Part shown: in pieces, positions 53,604 to 61,391 of the stretch
Position numbering within the stretch: the first letter of the stretch is position 1
How the letters are laid out: each line of letters opens with the position of its first letter
Origin: Bacteroidota bacterium
Lineage (GTDB): Bacteria; Bacteroidota; Bacteroidia; Chitinophagales; BACL12
DNA: 64,000 nucleotides
Direction of reading: 5' to 3'
Assembly (NCBI GenBank): GCA_016706255.1
Contig: JADJJZ010000006.1
Span: 434,001-498,000 of the forward strand
Notes under the pieces: generated by a model
What the model saw: the letters and a program-made list of their open reading frames with translations, nothing else
Told to the model about the DNA's origin: nothing
Databases searched by the model: none
Translations under genes and position numbers: made by a program

Positions 53604-54848
53604 ATGAGCAATTTACCATTAAGCAGCGATAAAAAAGACCGCCAGTTTTTAAACGGAGTGGAACAAACCGATGAGGAATTAAAACAATATAATTACCTCA
53701 ACCTCGGTCCAACCCACCCTGCTACACACGGTATTTTCCAAAACATCTTAAAGATGGACGGAGAAATTATTGTTGATGCTCAACCTACTATCGGATATAT
53801 TCATCGCGCATTTGAAAAATTGGCTGAACATCGCCCGTTTTATCAGGTAACACCAATTACCGACAGGATGAATTATTGCTCCTCGCCAATAAATAATTTC
53901 GGCTGGCATATGACAGTCGAAAAATTATTAAATGTGCAAATCCCTAAAAAAGTGGATTATATGCGCGTGATAATTATGGAGCTTGCACGTATTGCCGATC
54001 ATATTGTTTGTAATTCAGTTATTGCCGTTGATACAGGTGCACTTACCGGATTTTTATACGTGTTTCAGTGGAGAGAAAAAATTTATGAAATATACGAACA
54101 AATCTGCGGCGCACGATTAACAACAAACATTGGTCGCATTGGTGGATTTGAACGCGATTTTACACCTGATGTATATCGTCGCATTGATGAATTCCTTAAA
54201 GATTTTCCAAAGGCATTAAAAGAATTTGAAAATATGGTAATGCGTAATCGCATTTTCATGGATAGAACAATTAAAACAGGTCCAATTTCCGGTGAACGCG
54301 CTTTGGAATACGGATTTACAGGACCAAATTTACGTGCTGCAGGTGTTGATTATGATGTTCGTGTAATGACGCCTTACAGCAGTTATGAAGATTTCGATTT
54401 TATTATTCCAATAGGAACTGCAGGTGATACTTACGACAGATTTTGTGTTCGTGAAGAAGAAATGTGGCAGAGCTTAAGCATTATTCGCCAGGCATTGGAT
54501 AAAATGCCAAAAACAAATGAATTTTTTGCTGATGTTCCTGAATTTTATTTGCCTCCGAAAGATGCAGTTTATAATACGATGGAAGGATTAATCTGGCATT
54601 TTAAAATTGTTATGGGTGAGGTAGATGTTCCTAAAGGTCAGGTGTATCATTGTGTTGAAGGAGGAAATGGTGAGTTAGGATTTTATTTGGTGAGTGATGG
54701 TGGACGACAACCATTCCGTTTACATTTCCGCCGACCATGTTTTATTTATTATCAGGCATATCCTGAAATGATTAAAGGTGCGTTGTTGAGTGATGCAATT
54801 ATTACGATGAGTAGCATGAATGTAATTGCAGGAGAATTAGATGCGTAA
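53604..54848 (+). CDS. nuoD: NADH-quinone oxidoreductase subunit D
   Basis: 414 aa, the 49 kDa-type subunit that forms the quinone pocket with NuoB. Motifs: LNLGPTHPATHGIFQNILKMDGE near 31-53, IGYIHRAFEKLAEHR, NNFGWHMTVEKL and the C-terminal GGNGELGFYLVSDGG. Normal length. Confidence 0.96.
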   Translation: MSNLPLSSDKKDRQFLNGVEQTDEELKQYNYLNLGPTHPATHGIFQNILKMDGEIIVDAQPTIGYIHRAFEKLAEHRPFYQVTPITDRMNYCSSPINNFGWHMTVEKLLNVQIPKKVDYMRVIIMELARIADHIVCNSVIAVDTGALTGFLYVFQWREKIYEIYEQICGARLTTNIGRIGGFERDFTPDVYRRIDEFLKDFPKALKEFENMVMRNRIFMDRTIKTGPISGERALEYGFTGPNLRAAGVDYDVRVMTPYSSYEDFDFIIPIGTAGDTYDRFCVREEEMWQSLSIIRQALDKMPKTNEFFADVPEFYLPPKDAVYNTMEGLIWHFKIVMGEVDVPKGQVYHCVEGGNGELGFYLVSDGGRQPFRLHFRRPCFIYYQAYPEMIKGALLSDAIITMSSMNVIAGELDA

Positions 54849-54887
54849 TTTATTTATCTCCGTTGTGGAGTAATTTTTATAGAAGTA

Positions 54888-55409
54888 ATGACAGAAGTAC
54901 AAAAAATAGAATTTTCACCGGAAGCGATGCTTGAAGTAAGCCGCATTGTGAGTCATTATCCGCAAGATAAAATGAAATCTGCGTTATTGCCGGTGTTACA
55001 TATTGCACAAAATGAATTTGGTGGATGGCTAAGCGCAGATGTAATGGATTATGTTGCACGCTTGTTACACATTCAACCAATTGAAGTTTATGAGGTGGCT
55101 ACTTTTTATTCCATGTACAATACCAAACCTGTCGGCAAAATTTTAATTGAAGTTTGTCAAACAGGACCTTGTTGTTTAAATGGTGCAGAAAAAATAGTGC
55201 AATACATTGAAAAAAAATTAAATATAAAAGTTGGAGAAACAACAAGAGACAATATGTTCACTTTAAAAACAGTGGAATGTTTAGGTGCTTGTGGTTATGC
55301 TCCAATGTTTCAGATTGGTGAAACTTTTTACGAACATTTAACCGAAGAAAAAGTAGATCAGATATTAGAAAATTTGAAACAGGAAAAATTAAAAGCAATT
55401 AATAATTAA
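54888..55409 (+). CDS. nuoE: NADH-quinone oxidoreductase subunit E
   Basis: 173 aa thioredoxin-fold subunit with the N1a 2Fe-2S cluster. Ligands are Cys90 and Cys95 (VCQTGPCC) and Cys131 and Cys135 (ECLGACG). Part of the NADH-oxidising module with NuoF and NuoG. Confidence 0.95.
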   Translation: MTEVQKIEFSPEAMLEVSRIVSHYPQDKMKSALLPVLHIAQNEFGGWLSADVMDYVARLLHIQPIEVYEVATFYSMYNTKPVGKILIEVCQTGPCCLNGAEKIVQYIEKKLNIKVGETTRDNMFTLKTVECLGACGYAPMFQIGETFYEHLTEEKVDQILENLKQEKLKAINN

Positions 55410-55435
55410 TGCTATAAAGCATAGCAAACGAATAT

Positions 55436-56782
55436 ATGGGTCGCAAATTATTATTAGAACATCTCAATAAAGCAAACATCAATACGATGGAGGGATATCT
55501 GCAAAATGGCGGCTATCGTTCGGTTGAGAAAGCTTTAAAAAAAATGACACCTGATGAAGTTACTGAAGAAGTAAAAAAATCAGGATTACGCGGTCGCGGC
55601 GGCGCGGGGTTTGCTACCGGAATGAAGTGGAGTTTCCTGGATAAAAATTCCGGTAAACCAAGATATTTATTATGCAATGCAGATGAAAGTGAGCCCGGAA
55701 CTTTTAAAGACAGATTATTAATGGAAAAAATCCCGCATTTATTAATTGAAGGGATGATTGTTTCCAGTTATGCTTTGGGTTGCCGCACAGCGTATATTTA
55801 TATACGTGGTGAATATATGTTCATTTTGCGCATCCTCGAAAAAGCAATTGCTGAAGCATACGCAAAAGGTTATTTGGGAGAAAACATTTTAGGCAGCGGT
55901 TACGCACTCGATTTACATGTGCATCCCGGTGCAGGCGCATATATCTGTGGGGAAGAAACGGCATTAATTGAATCGCTGGAAGGCAAACGTGGTAATCCGC
56001 GTATTAAACCACCTTTTCCGGCAATTGCAGGTTTGTGGGGATGTCCTACTATTGTAAATAATGTTGAATCAATAGCTGCAGTAGTTCCGATTATTAATGA
56101 TGGTGGTGATGAATATGCTAAAATCGGAATCGGAAAATCAACAGGAACAAAATTAATTTCTGCATCAGGAAATATTAATAAACCGGGTGTGTTTGAAATT
56201 GAAATGGGAATTTCGGTTGAAGAATTTATTTATTCAGATGAATATTGTGGTGGGATAAAAAATAATCTCGAATTAAAAGCCTGTGTTCCCGGTGGAAGTT
56301 CAGTGCCGATTTTACCAAAACATTTATTATTAAAAATGAGTGATGGTAATCCGCGCTTAATGACTTACGAAAGTTTAAGTGAAGGTGGATTTGCTACAGG
56401 AAGTATGTTAGGCTCAGGCGGATTTATTGTTTATGATGAAAAAGCATGTATCGTTCGAAACACCTGGAACTTTGCTCGTTTTTATCACCATGAAAGTTGC
56501 GGACAATGTTCACCTTGCCGCGAAGGAACCGGCTGGATGGAACGTGTGTTACATAATATAGAATACGGTCATGGTAAAATGGAAGACATTGATTTATTAT
56601 GGGATATTCAACGCAAAATTGAAGGAAATACCATTTGTCCTTTAGGTGATGCAGCAGCATGGCCGGTAGCAGCAGCAATTCGCCATTTCCGTCATGAATT
56701 TGAATATCATGTGAAATATCCGAATCGTGTATTTGATGAAGATCATGTATACCAGCCGGAAATGAAAATGCAAAGTGTATAA
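55436..56782 (+). CDS. nuoF: NADH-quinone oxidoreductase subunit F
   Basis: 448 aa NADH- and FMN-binding subunit. Motifs: GLRGRGGAGFATGMKW near 50-65 (NADH/FMN), CNADESEPGTFKDR near 80-93, GAGAYICGEETALIESLEGKR, and the N3 4Fe-4S ligands in ESCGQCSPCREGTGW plus the later NTICPLGD. Complete and normal. Confidence 0.96.
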   Translation: MGRKLLLEHLNKANINTMEGYLQNGGYRSVEKALKKMTPDEVTEEVKKSGLRGRGGAGFATGMKWSFLDKNSGKPRYLLCNADESEPGTFKDRLLMEKIPHLLIEGMIVSSYALGCRTAYIYIRGEYMFILRILEKAIAEAYAKGYLGENILGSGYALDLHVHPGAGAYICGEETALIESLEGKRGNPRIKPPFPAIAGLWGCPTIVNNVESIAAVVPIINDGGDEYAKIGIGKSTGTKLISASGNINKPGVFEIEMGISVEEFIYSDEYCGGIKNNLELKACVPGGSSVPILPKHLLLKMSDGNPRLMTYESLSEGGFATGSMLGSGGFIVYDEKACIVRNTWNFARFYHHESCGQCSPCREGTGWMERVLHNIEYGHGKMEDIDLLWDIQRKIEGNTICPLGDAAAWPVAAAIRHFRHEFEYHVKYPNRVFDEDHVYQPEMKMQSV

Positions 56783-56810
56783 AACAATTTAATTGTTATA
56801 AGTTAATAAA

Positions 56811-57761
56811 ATGCCAAAAGTAACAATCGACGATATCAGCATTGAAGTTCCTGCAGGAACAACCATTTTGGAAGCTGCAAGAATGATTGGTGAAAATGTG
56901 CCACCTGCAATGTGTTATTATTCAAAACTAAAAGGCAGCGGTGGAAAATGTCGTGTGTGTTTGGTGAAAGTAACCAAAGGCAGCGAAAAAGATCCCCGCC
57001 CAATGCCGAAACTGGTTGCAAGTTGCCGCACAGCAGTAATGGATGGCATGGAAGTTAAAAATGTAACTTCTCCGGAAGTAATTGAAGCAAGAAAAGGTGT
57101 TGTTGAATTTTTACTGGTTAATCATCCGCTCGATTGCCCCGTTTGCGATCAGGCCGGTGAATGTCATTTACAAGATTTAAGTTACGAACACGGCGCAGCA
57201 AAAAGTCGCTACGAATTTAAACGCAGAACTTTTCCAACAATAGATATCGGCGATAAAATTAAATTGCACATGAATCGTTGCATTTTATGTTATCGCTGCA
57301 CACAAGTTGCCGATCAGTTAACCGATGAACGTGTTCATGGTATTATTGGCAGGGGAGAAGTTTCAGAAATTTCAACATATATCGAAAAAGCAATCGACAA
57401 CGATTTTTCCGGCAACATGATTGATGTTTGTCCGGTTGGTGCATTAACAGATAAAACATTCCGATTTAAATCGCGCGTTTGGTTTACAAAACCTGTGTAT
57501 GCACATAGAAATTGTACAAAATGTACAGGTAGTGTTACCTTATGGTATCAAGGCGAAGAAGTTTTACGTGTAACCAGCAGAAAAGATCAATGGGGCGAAA
57601 GTGAAGCGTTTATTTGTAATGAATGCCGCTTCGATAAAAAACATACGGCAGACTGGAAAATTGAAGGCCCGGCGCATATCGATCGTCACTCAGTGATTTC
57701 ACAAAATCATTACGAGCTGCCGTTTGAATTACCGGTTACGCAGAAGAAATTGAATGGGTAA
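56811..57761 (+). CDS. nuoG: NADH-quinone oxidoreductase subunit G, short form
   Basis: 316 aa, far shorter than the 700-900 aa NuoG of E. coli or Thermus. The Fe-S part is complete: 2Fe-2S ligands Cys35, Cys47, Cys50 and Cys72; the His105-Cys109-Cys112-Cys118 cluster (HPLDCPVCDQAGEC); and the 4Fe-4S set Cys157, Cys160, Cys163 and Cys207. A further Cys235-x2-Cys238 and Cys269-x2-Cys272 set could bind an extra cluster. The molybdopterin-oxidoreductase-like domain is missing, as seems usual in this phylum, so it is probably functional. A repeat array begins right after the stop codon. Confidence 0.9.
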   Translation: MPKVTIDDISIEVPAGTTILEAARMIGENVPPAMCYYSKLKGSGGKCRVCLVKVTKGSEKDPRPMPKLVASCRTAVMDGMEVKNVTSPEVIEARKGVVEFLLVNHPLDCPVCDQAGECHLQDLSYEHGAAKSRYEFKRRTFPTIDIGDKIKLHMNRCILCYRCTQVADQLTDERVHGIIGRGEVSEISTYIEKAIDNDFSGNMIDVCPVGALTDKTFRFKSRVWFTKPVYAHRNCTKCTGSVTLWYQGEEVLRVTSRKDQWGESEAFICNECRFDKKHTADWKIEGPAHIDRHSVISQNHYELPFELPVTQKKLNG

Positions 57762-57776
57762 GAGGAGATAGAATTT

Positions 57777-57909
57777 GAACAGCCGATTGAGCAAGATTGA
57801 ACAAAATTGAACAAAATTGAACAAGATTGATCAAAATTGAAATAAGATTGAAACAGAATTGAACAAGATTGAACAAAATTGATCAAAATTGAAACAAGAT
57901 TGAAACAAT
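57777..57909 (+). repeat. Array of a 10-11 bp repeat after nuoG
   Basis: The 340 bp between nuoG and nuoH hold about 12 head-to-tail copies of ARATTGAACA or ARATTGAAACA (10 or 11 bp, with GATC variants). The period equals the DNA helical repeat, so the A/T tracts are in phase. After the hairpin at 57910-57925 come an A/T-rich stretch and a block of the same repeat in inverted orientation at 58044-58076. No gene lies here. Confidence 0.85.
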
Positions 57910-57925
57910 CCCGATAGTTGTCGGG
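57910..57925 (+). repeat. Small hairpin CCCGA-TAGTTG-TCGGG
   Basis: CCCGA (57910-57914) pairs with TCGGG (57921-57925) directly after the repeat array. A related hairpin with TCTCGATA/TATCGAGA arms lies after the second array near 59248-59275. Confidence 0.55.
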
Positions 57926-58043
57926 AGAACAAAATTGAACAATCGAATTAGGATAAACTGAATTGAAAAAAATAATAAATAAATTTTATAAATAAAAAGA
58001 ACAAACCGAAGCAAAATTTACAAGTATAAACCAAACCAAAATC

Positions 58044-58076
58044 TTGTTCAATTCTGTTTCAATTTTGTTCAATTAA
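58044..58076 (-). repeat. Inverted copy of the 10-11 bp repeat before nuoH
   Basis: TTGTTCAATTCTG followed by TTTCAATTTTGTTCAATT is the reverse complement of part of the array at 57777-57909 (about 33 nt). The nuoG-nuoH intergenic transcript could therefore fold into a long stem with the array. Confidence 0.75.
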
Positions 58077-58101
58077 AAAATTAACACCCCGCATCATTCC
58101 A

Positions 58102-59142
58102 ATGATCGACCCGATATTAATATTTAAAATAATTCTCGTTGTAGTGCTTTTTGCATTATCACTTGCAATTGCGGCATATAGTACTTATGCTGAACGTAAA
58201 GTAGCAGCATTTATGCAAGACCGCCTAGGACCAAACCGCGCAGGACCATTTGGGTTGTTACAACCTTTAGCCGATGGTGTTAAAATGTTTATGAAAGAGG
58301 ATTTTATTCCAGCGGCGTCTAATAGATTTTTATTTATTGCTGGTCCCGCTATTACCATGATTACGGCATTAATGACAAGCGCGGTAATTCCATGGGGGCC
58401 AAATGTTACCATTAATGGAACTAGTGTACCATTGCAGGTAGCTGATATTAATATTGGTGTTTTATATGTTTTAGGAGTTGTGAGTTTGGGAGTTTACGGT
58501 ATCATGATTGGTGGATGGGCATCAAACAATAAATATTCATTACTCGGTGCCGTTCGTGCATCCAGTCAAATGATTAGTTATGAACTTGCCATGGGCATGA
58601 GCATAATTGCTGTGGTAATGTCAACCGGCTCATTAAGTTTAGGCAATATTGTAAATGCACAAAGCGATTGGGCAGGCATGAACTGGAATGTTTTTGTGCA
58701 ACCGCTCGGATGTTTAATATTTATTATTTGTGCGTTTGCAGAATGTAATAGAACACCATTCGATTTACCGGAATCAGAAACAGAACTTGTGGGCGGATTT
58801 CATACCGAATATAGCTCCATGAAACTCGGATTTTATTTATTTGCAGAATATGTAAATATGTTTATTTCCAGTGCAATGATTACGTGTTTATATTTTGGTG
58901 GATACAATTTTCCGGGTATGGAAGCAGTGCAGGGTTCGGTAGGTGATATATGGTTTGTGCTGATTTGTGTAGCCGTGATGTTTGCAAAAGTATTGTTCTT
59001 CGTTTTCTTCTTTATGTGGATTCGCTGGACAATACCAAGATTCCGTTTTGATCAGTTGCTGAATTTAGGATGGAAGGTGTTATTGCCGTTGTCGATATTG
59101 AATGTGTTAATTACGGGAGCGGTGATAATATTTTTTAATTGA
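58102..59142 (+). CDS. nuoH: NADH-quinone oxidoreductase subunit H
   Basis: 346 aa with eight or so membrane helices, linking the quinone site to the proton-pumping arm. Signature segments: YAERKVAAFMQDRLGPNRAGPFGLLQPLADGVKMFMKED near 29-67, ECNRTPFDLPESETELVGGFHTEYSSMKLGFYLFAEY near 214-250, and FMWIRWTIPRFRFDQLLNLGWK. The TGA stop codon lies inside the first unit of the second repeat array, so the array abuts the coding region exactly. Confidence 0.96.
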   Translation: MIDPILIFKIILVVVLFALSLAIAAYSTYAERKVAAFMQDRLGPNRAGPFGLLQPLADGVKMFMKEDFIPAASNRFLFIAGPAITMITALMTSAVIPWGPNVTINGTSVPLQVADINIGVLYVLGVVSLGVYGIMIGGWASNNKYSLLGAVRASSQMISYELAMGMSIIAVVMSTGSLSLGNIVNAQSDWAGMNWNVFVQPLGCLIFIICAFAECNRTPFDLPESETELVGGFHTEYSSMKLGFYLFAEYVNMFISSAMITCLYFGGYNFPGMEAVQGSVGDIWFVLICVAVMFAKVLFFVFFFMWIRWTIPRFRFDQLLNLGWKVLLPLSILNVLITGAVIIFFN

Positions 59143-59240
59143 AGCAAGATTGAAACAAGATTGAAGCAAGATTGAAGCAGAATTGAATTGAACAAAATTG
59201 AACAAAATTGAAACAAGATTGAACAACATTGAGCAGATTT
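59138..59240 (+). repeat. Second array of the 10-11 bp repeat, after nuoH
   Basis: About nine units of ARATTGAAGCA, ARATTGAAACA or AAATTGAACA begin at the nuoH stop codon and run to about 59236. They are followed by ACAATCCCGATA and a TCGATA/TATCGA hairpin, the same order as after nuoG. Same repeat family as 57777-57909. Confidence 0.85.
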
Positions 59241-59288
59241 ATACAATCCCGATAACCATCTCGATAGTTATCGAGAATAAAAATTTAA

Positions 59289-59313
59289 AAATTTTGCCTC
59301 AATTTTGATCAAT
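59289..59313 (+). repeat. 25 bp direct repeat, left flank of the four-helix-bundle gene
   Basis: AAATTTTGCCTC followed by AATTTTGATCAAT is repeated at 59835-59859 with one mismatch (GATC to GTTC). The two copies are 546 bp apart and bracket the gene at 59362-59751. Confidence 0.7.
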
Positions 59314-59361
59314 AAACAAATAAATAAATAATTTATCCTTTAACCCTTAGAAATAACATTT

Positions 59362-59751
59362 GTGAATCCTGAATTATTAAAAGCCAGGACGAAGAATTTT
59401 GCAATTGAGTGTTTAAAAGTTTGCAAACAAATTCCTCCGGGAGTAGAAAACAACGTTCTTAAAATACAATTATCAAAATCCGGCACTTCAGTGGGAGCGA
59501 ACTATCGGGCAGCTTGTAGGGCAAGATCTCAAAATGAGTTTATTGCTAAGTTATCAATAGTAAATGAAGAAGCAGACGAAAGCTGCTATTGGTTAGAAGT
59601 GATTACGGAAGGCGAAGTATTAACTGATACGGTAACCTTTAACCTGCTTAAAGAAGCAAACGAATTAAATGCTATTTTCACAGCATCCGCAAAAACAGCA
59701 AAAATGAATCGTTGGCGCAAGCAACAAGGTGATGATGAGGTTAATAATTAA
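59362..59751 (+). CDS. Four-helix-bundle protein (23S rRNA intervening-sequence / S23 family)
   Basis: 129 aa starting with GTG. The signature LSKSGTSVGANYRAACRARSQNEFIAKLSIVNEEADESCYWLEV (about 38-80) is typical of the S23/PF05635 family, named after proteins encoded in 23S rRNA insertions and structurally like the Avd accessory protein of diversity-generating retroelements. Function of the free-standing members is unclear. It is not a complex I subunit, yet it sits between nuoH and nuoI in the same orientation, flanked by 25 bp direct repeats, so it looks inserted. Confidence 0.87.
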   Translation: MNPELLKARTKNFAIECLKVCKQIPPGVENNVLKIQLSKSGTSVGANYRAACRARSQNEFIAKLSIVNEEADESCYWLEVITEGEVLTDTVTFNLLKEANELNAIFTASAKTAKMNRWRKQQGDDEVNN

Positions 59752-59834
59752 AAAAAATAAAAACCAGATTAAACTTTCGAATTTACGGAAGTGGAAGCTT
59801 GTTTGAACAAATGTGCAAATGATAGTTTAAACCT

Positions 59835-59859
59835 AAATTTTGCCTCAATTTTGTTCAAT
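59835..59859 (+). repeat. 25 bp direct repeat, right flank of the four-helix-bundle gene
   Basis: Second copy of the repeat at 59289-59313, one mismatch. It is continued by TCTGCTTCAATC, an inverted unit of the nuo intergenic array, 29 bp before the nuoI start. Confidence 0.7.
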
Positions 59860-59887
59860 TCTGCTTCAATCAAAAAATAATTAAACA

Positions 59888-60436
59888 ATGCAAAGTCTAA
59901 CAAATAGAAGCAAAATCGTAACCAACAAGAAGATGACACTGTCGGAGCGTCTCTATCTGCCAGCTATACTTGGAGGCTTACGCATTACCATGTCGCACTT
60001 TTTTACAAAAAAGGTGACTGTAAATTATCCTGAAGAAACGCGTGAACATAGTAAGGTGTTTCGCGGTGTGCATGTATTGAAACGTGATGAAGAAGGTCGT
60101 GAAAATTGCACTGCTTGCGGATTATGTGCTGTTGCCTGCCCTGCAGAAGCAATTACCATTGTTGCAGATGAGCGTCAGAAAGGGGAAGAACATTTATACC
60201 GCGAAGAAAAATATGCGGCTGAATATAATATTAATATGTTGCGTTGCATTTTTTGCGGATTATGTGAGGAAGCTTGTCCGAAAGATGCTATTTATTTAAC
60301 CGACAGAATTGCACCGAGCAATTATCAGCGCGATCAATTCATTTTTACAAAAGATATGTTGGTTGAACCGGTAGCGAAAGACAAAAGAATTGATATCAGC
60401 GAAAGAAGAAAAGGAATTCGCGAAGGCGCCATGTAA
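59888..60436 (+). CDS. nuoI: NADH-quinone oxidoreductase subunit I
   Basis: 182 aa ferredoxin-like subunit with clusters N6a and N6b. Two CxxCxxCxxxCP motifs: Cys74, 77, 80, 84 (NCTACGLCAVACP) and Cys120, 123, 126, 130 (RCIFCGLCEEACP). The N-terminal MQSLTNRSKIVTNKK may be longer than needed; a Met at residue 16 (59933) is an alternative start. Confidence 0.95.
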   Translation: MQSLTNRSKIVTNKKMTLSERLYLPAILGGLRITMSHFFTKKVTVNYPEETREHSKVFRGVHVLKRDEEGRENCTACGLCAVACPAEAITIVADERQKGEEHLYREEKYAAEYNINMLRCIFCGLCEEACPKDAIYLTDRIAPSNYQRDQFIFTKDMLVEPVAKDKRIDISERRKGIREGAM

Positions 60437-60475
60437 CATTAAATCATAAAACCCAATAATACAGAACCCTAAACA

Positions 60476-60979
60476 ATGAGTGAAATATTTTTTTATGCAC
60501 TTTCCGCAGTTGCGATAGCATGTAGCCTGCTCATGTTATTTCAACGAAATGCCATGTATAGTGTATTATATCTATTGGTTTGTTTTTTTGCAGTAGCCGG
60601 TTTATATATTATGCTTGATGCACAGTTTTTAGCTATCGTTCATATTATAGTATATGCGGGAGCTATTATGGTACTGTTTTTATATGTGCTGATGTTCCTT
60701 AATCTGAATGCACCATCCGTTTTTACAAAAAGTAATATGCTGCGTATGGCTGCTATATTAACAGGTGGCTCTGTGTTTTTATTATTGTTTGCATCTTTTT
60801 ATAAAACTGAATTGGTGCAGTTACCGATGGTTGAAGGAAATACAACCGGTAGTGTGCAAACATTAGGACAAGTATTGTTTAACGAATTTCTCATTCCGTT
60901 CGAATTAAGCAGTGTGCTTTTTTTATCTGCTATGGTCGGCGTGATTATTATGAACAAAAAAGATAAAGCAAATGGATAA
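60476..60979 (+). CDS. nuoJ: NADH-quinone oxidoreductase subunit J
   Basis: 167 aa with five hydrophobic helices. The block AQFLAIVHIIVYAGAIMVLFLYVLMFLNL near 49-77 is the conserved third helix of NuoJ. The 3' end overlaps nuoK by 8 bp. Confidence 0.94.
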   Translation: MSEIFFYALSAVAIACSLLMLFQRNAMYSVLYLLVCFFAVAGLYIMLDAQFLAIVHIIVYAGAIMVLFLYVLMFLNLNAPSVFTKSNMLRMAAILTGGSVFLLLFASFYKTELVQLPMVEGNTTGSVQTLGQVLFNEFLIPFELSSVLFLSAMVGVIIMNKKDKANG

Positions 60980-61310
60980 TGCAGTTGCGCTTAGTGAACA
61001 AATGCGGGTAATACCACTCGAAAATTATATTATGCTTTCGCTGATATTATTCAGCATTGGCGTAATGGGTATTTTAATGCGCAGAAACCTGATCGTTGTT
61101 TTTTTAAGTATCGAATTAATGTTGAATGCCATCAATTTAATGGCTGCAGCATTTTCATCTTACCATAACGACCCGCAGGGACAAGCATTTGTATTTTTTA
61201 TTATGGTGGTGGCAGCAGCAGAAGTTGCTGTTGGTTTAGCCATGCTCGTAATGATTTACAGAAATACAAAATCAATCGACATTAATTCATTAGATAAACT
61301 AAAATGGTAA
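60972..61310 (+). CDS. nuoK: NADH-quinone oxidoreductase subunit K
   Basis: 112 aa, three helices with the conserved intramembrane glutamates in FLSIELMLNAINL (Glu near 47) and AAAEVAVGLAMLVMIYR (Glu near 83). The start overlaps nuoJ by 8 bp. Confidence 0.95.
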   Translation: MDNAVALSEQMRVIPLENYIMLSLILFSIGVMGILMRRNLIVVFLSIELMLNAINLMAAAFSSYHNDPQGQAFVFFIMVVAAAEVAVGLAMLVMIYRNTKSIDINSLDKLKW

Positions 61311-61391
61311 TCCGTTTACGGAATAAAAAATAAAAATAATTACCGGTTTAAGCACTGAAAAGCGATTACACCGAATTAAAAATTAAATAAA

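Noticed and set aside
57777..57909. Possible CRISPR or origin-type iterons
   Set aside because: Units are only 10-11 bp, head to tail without spacers, lie between nuo subunit genes, and no replication gene is near.
59362..59751. Diversity-generating retroelement, suggested by the Avd-like four-helix bundle
   Set aside because: No reverse transcriptase and no template/variable repeat pair were found in the window.
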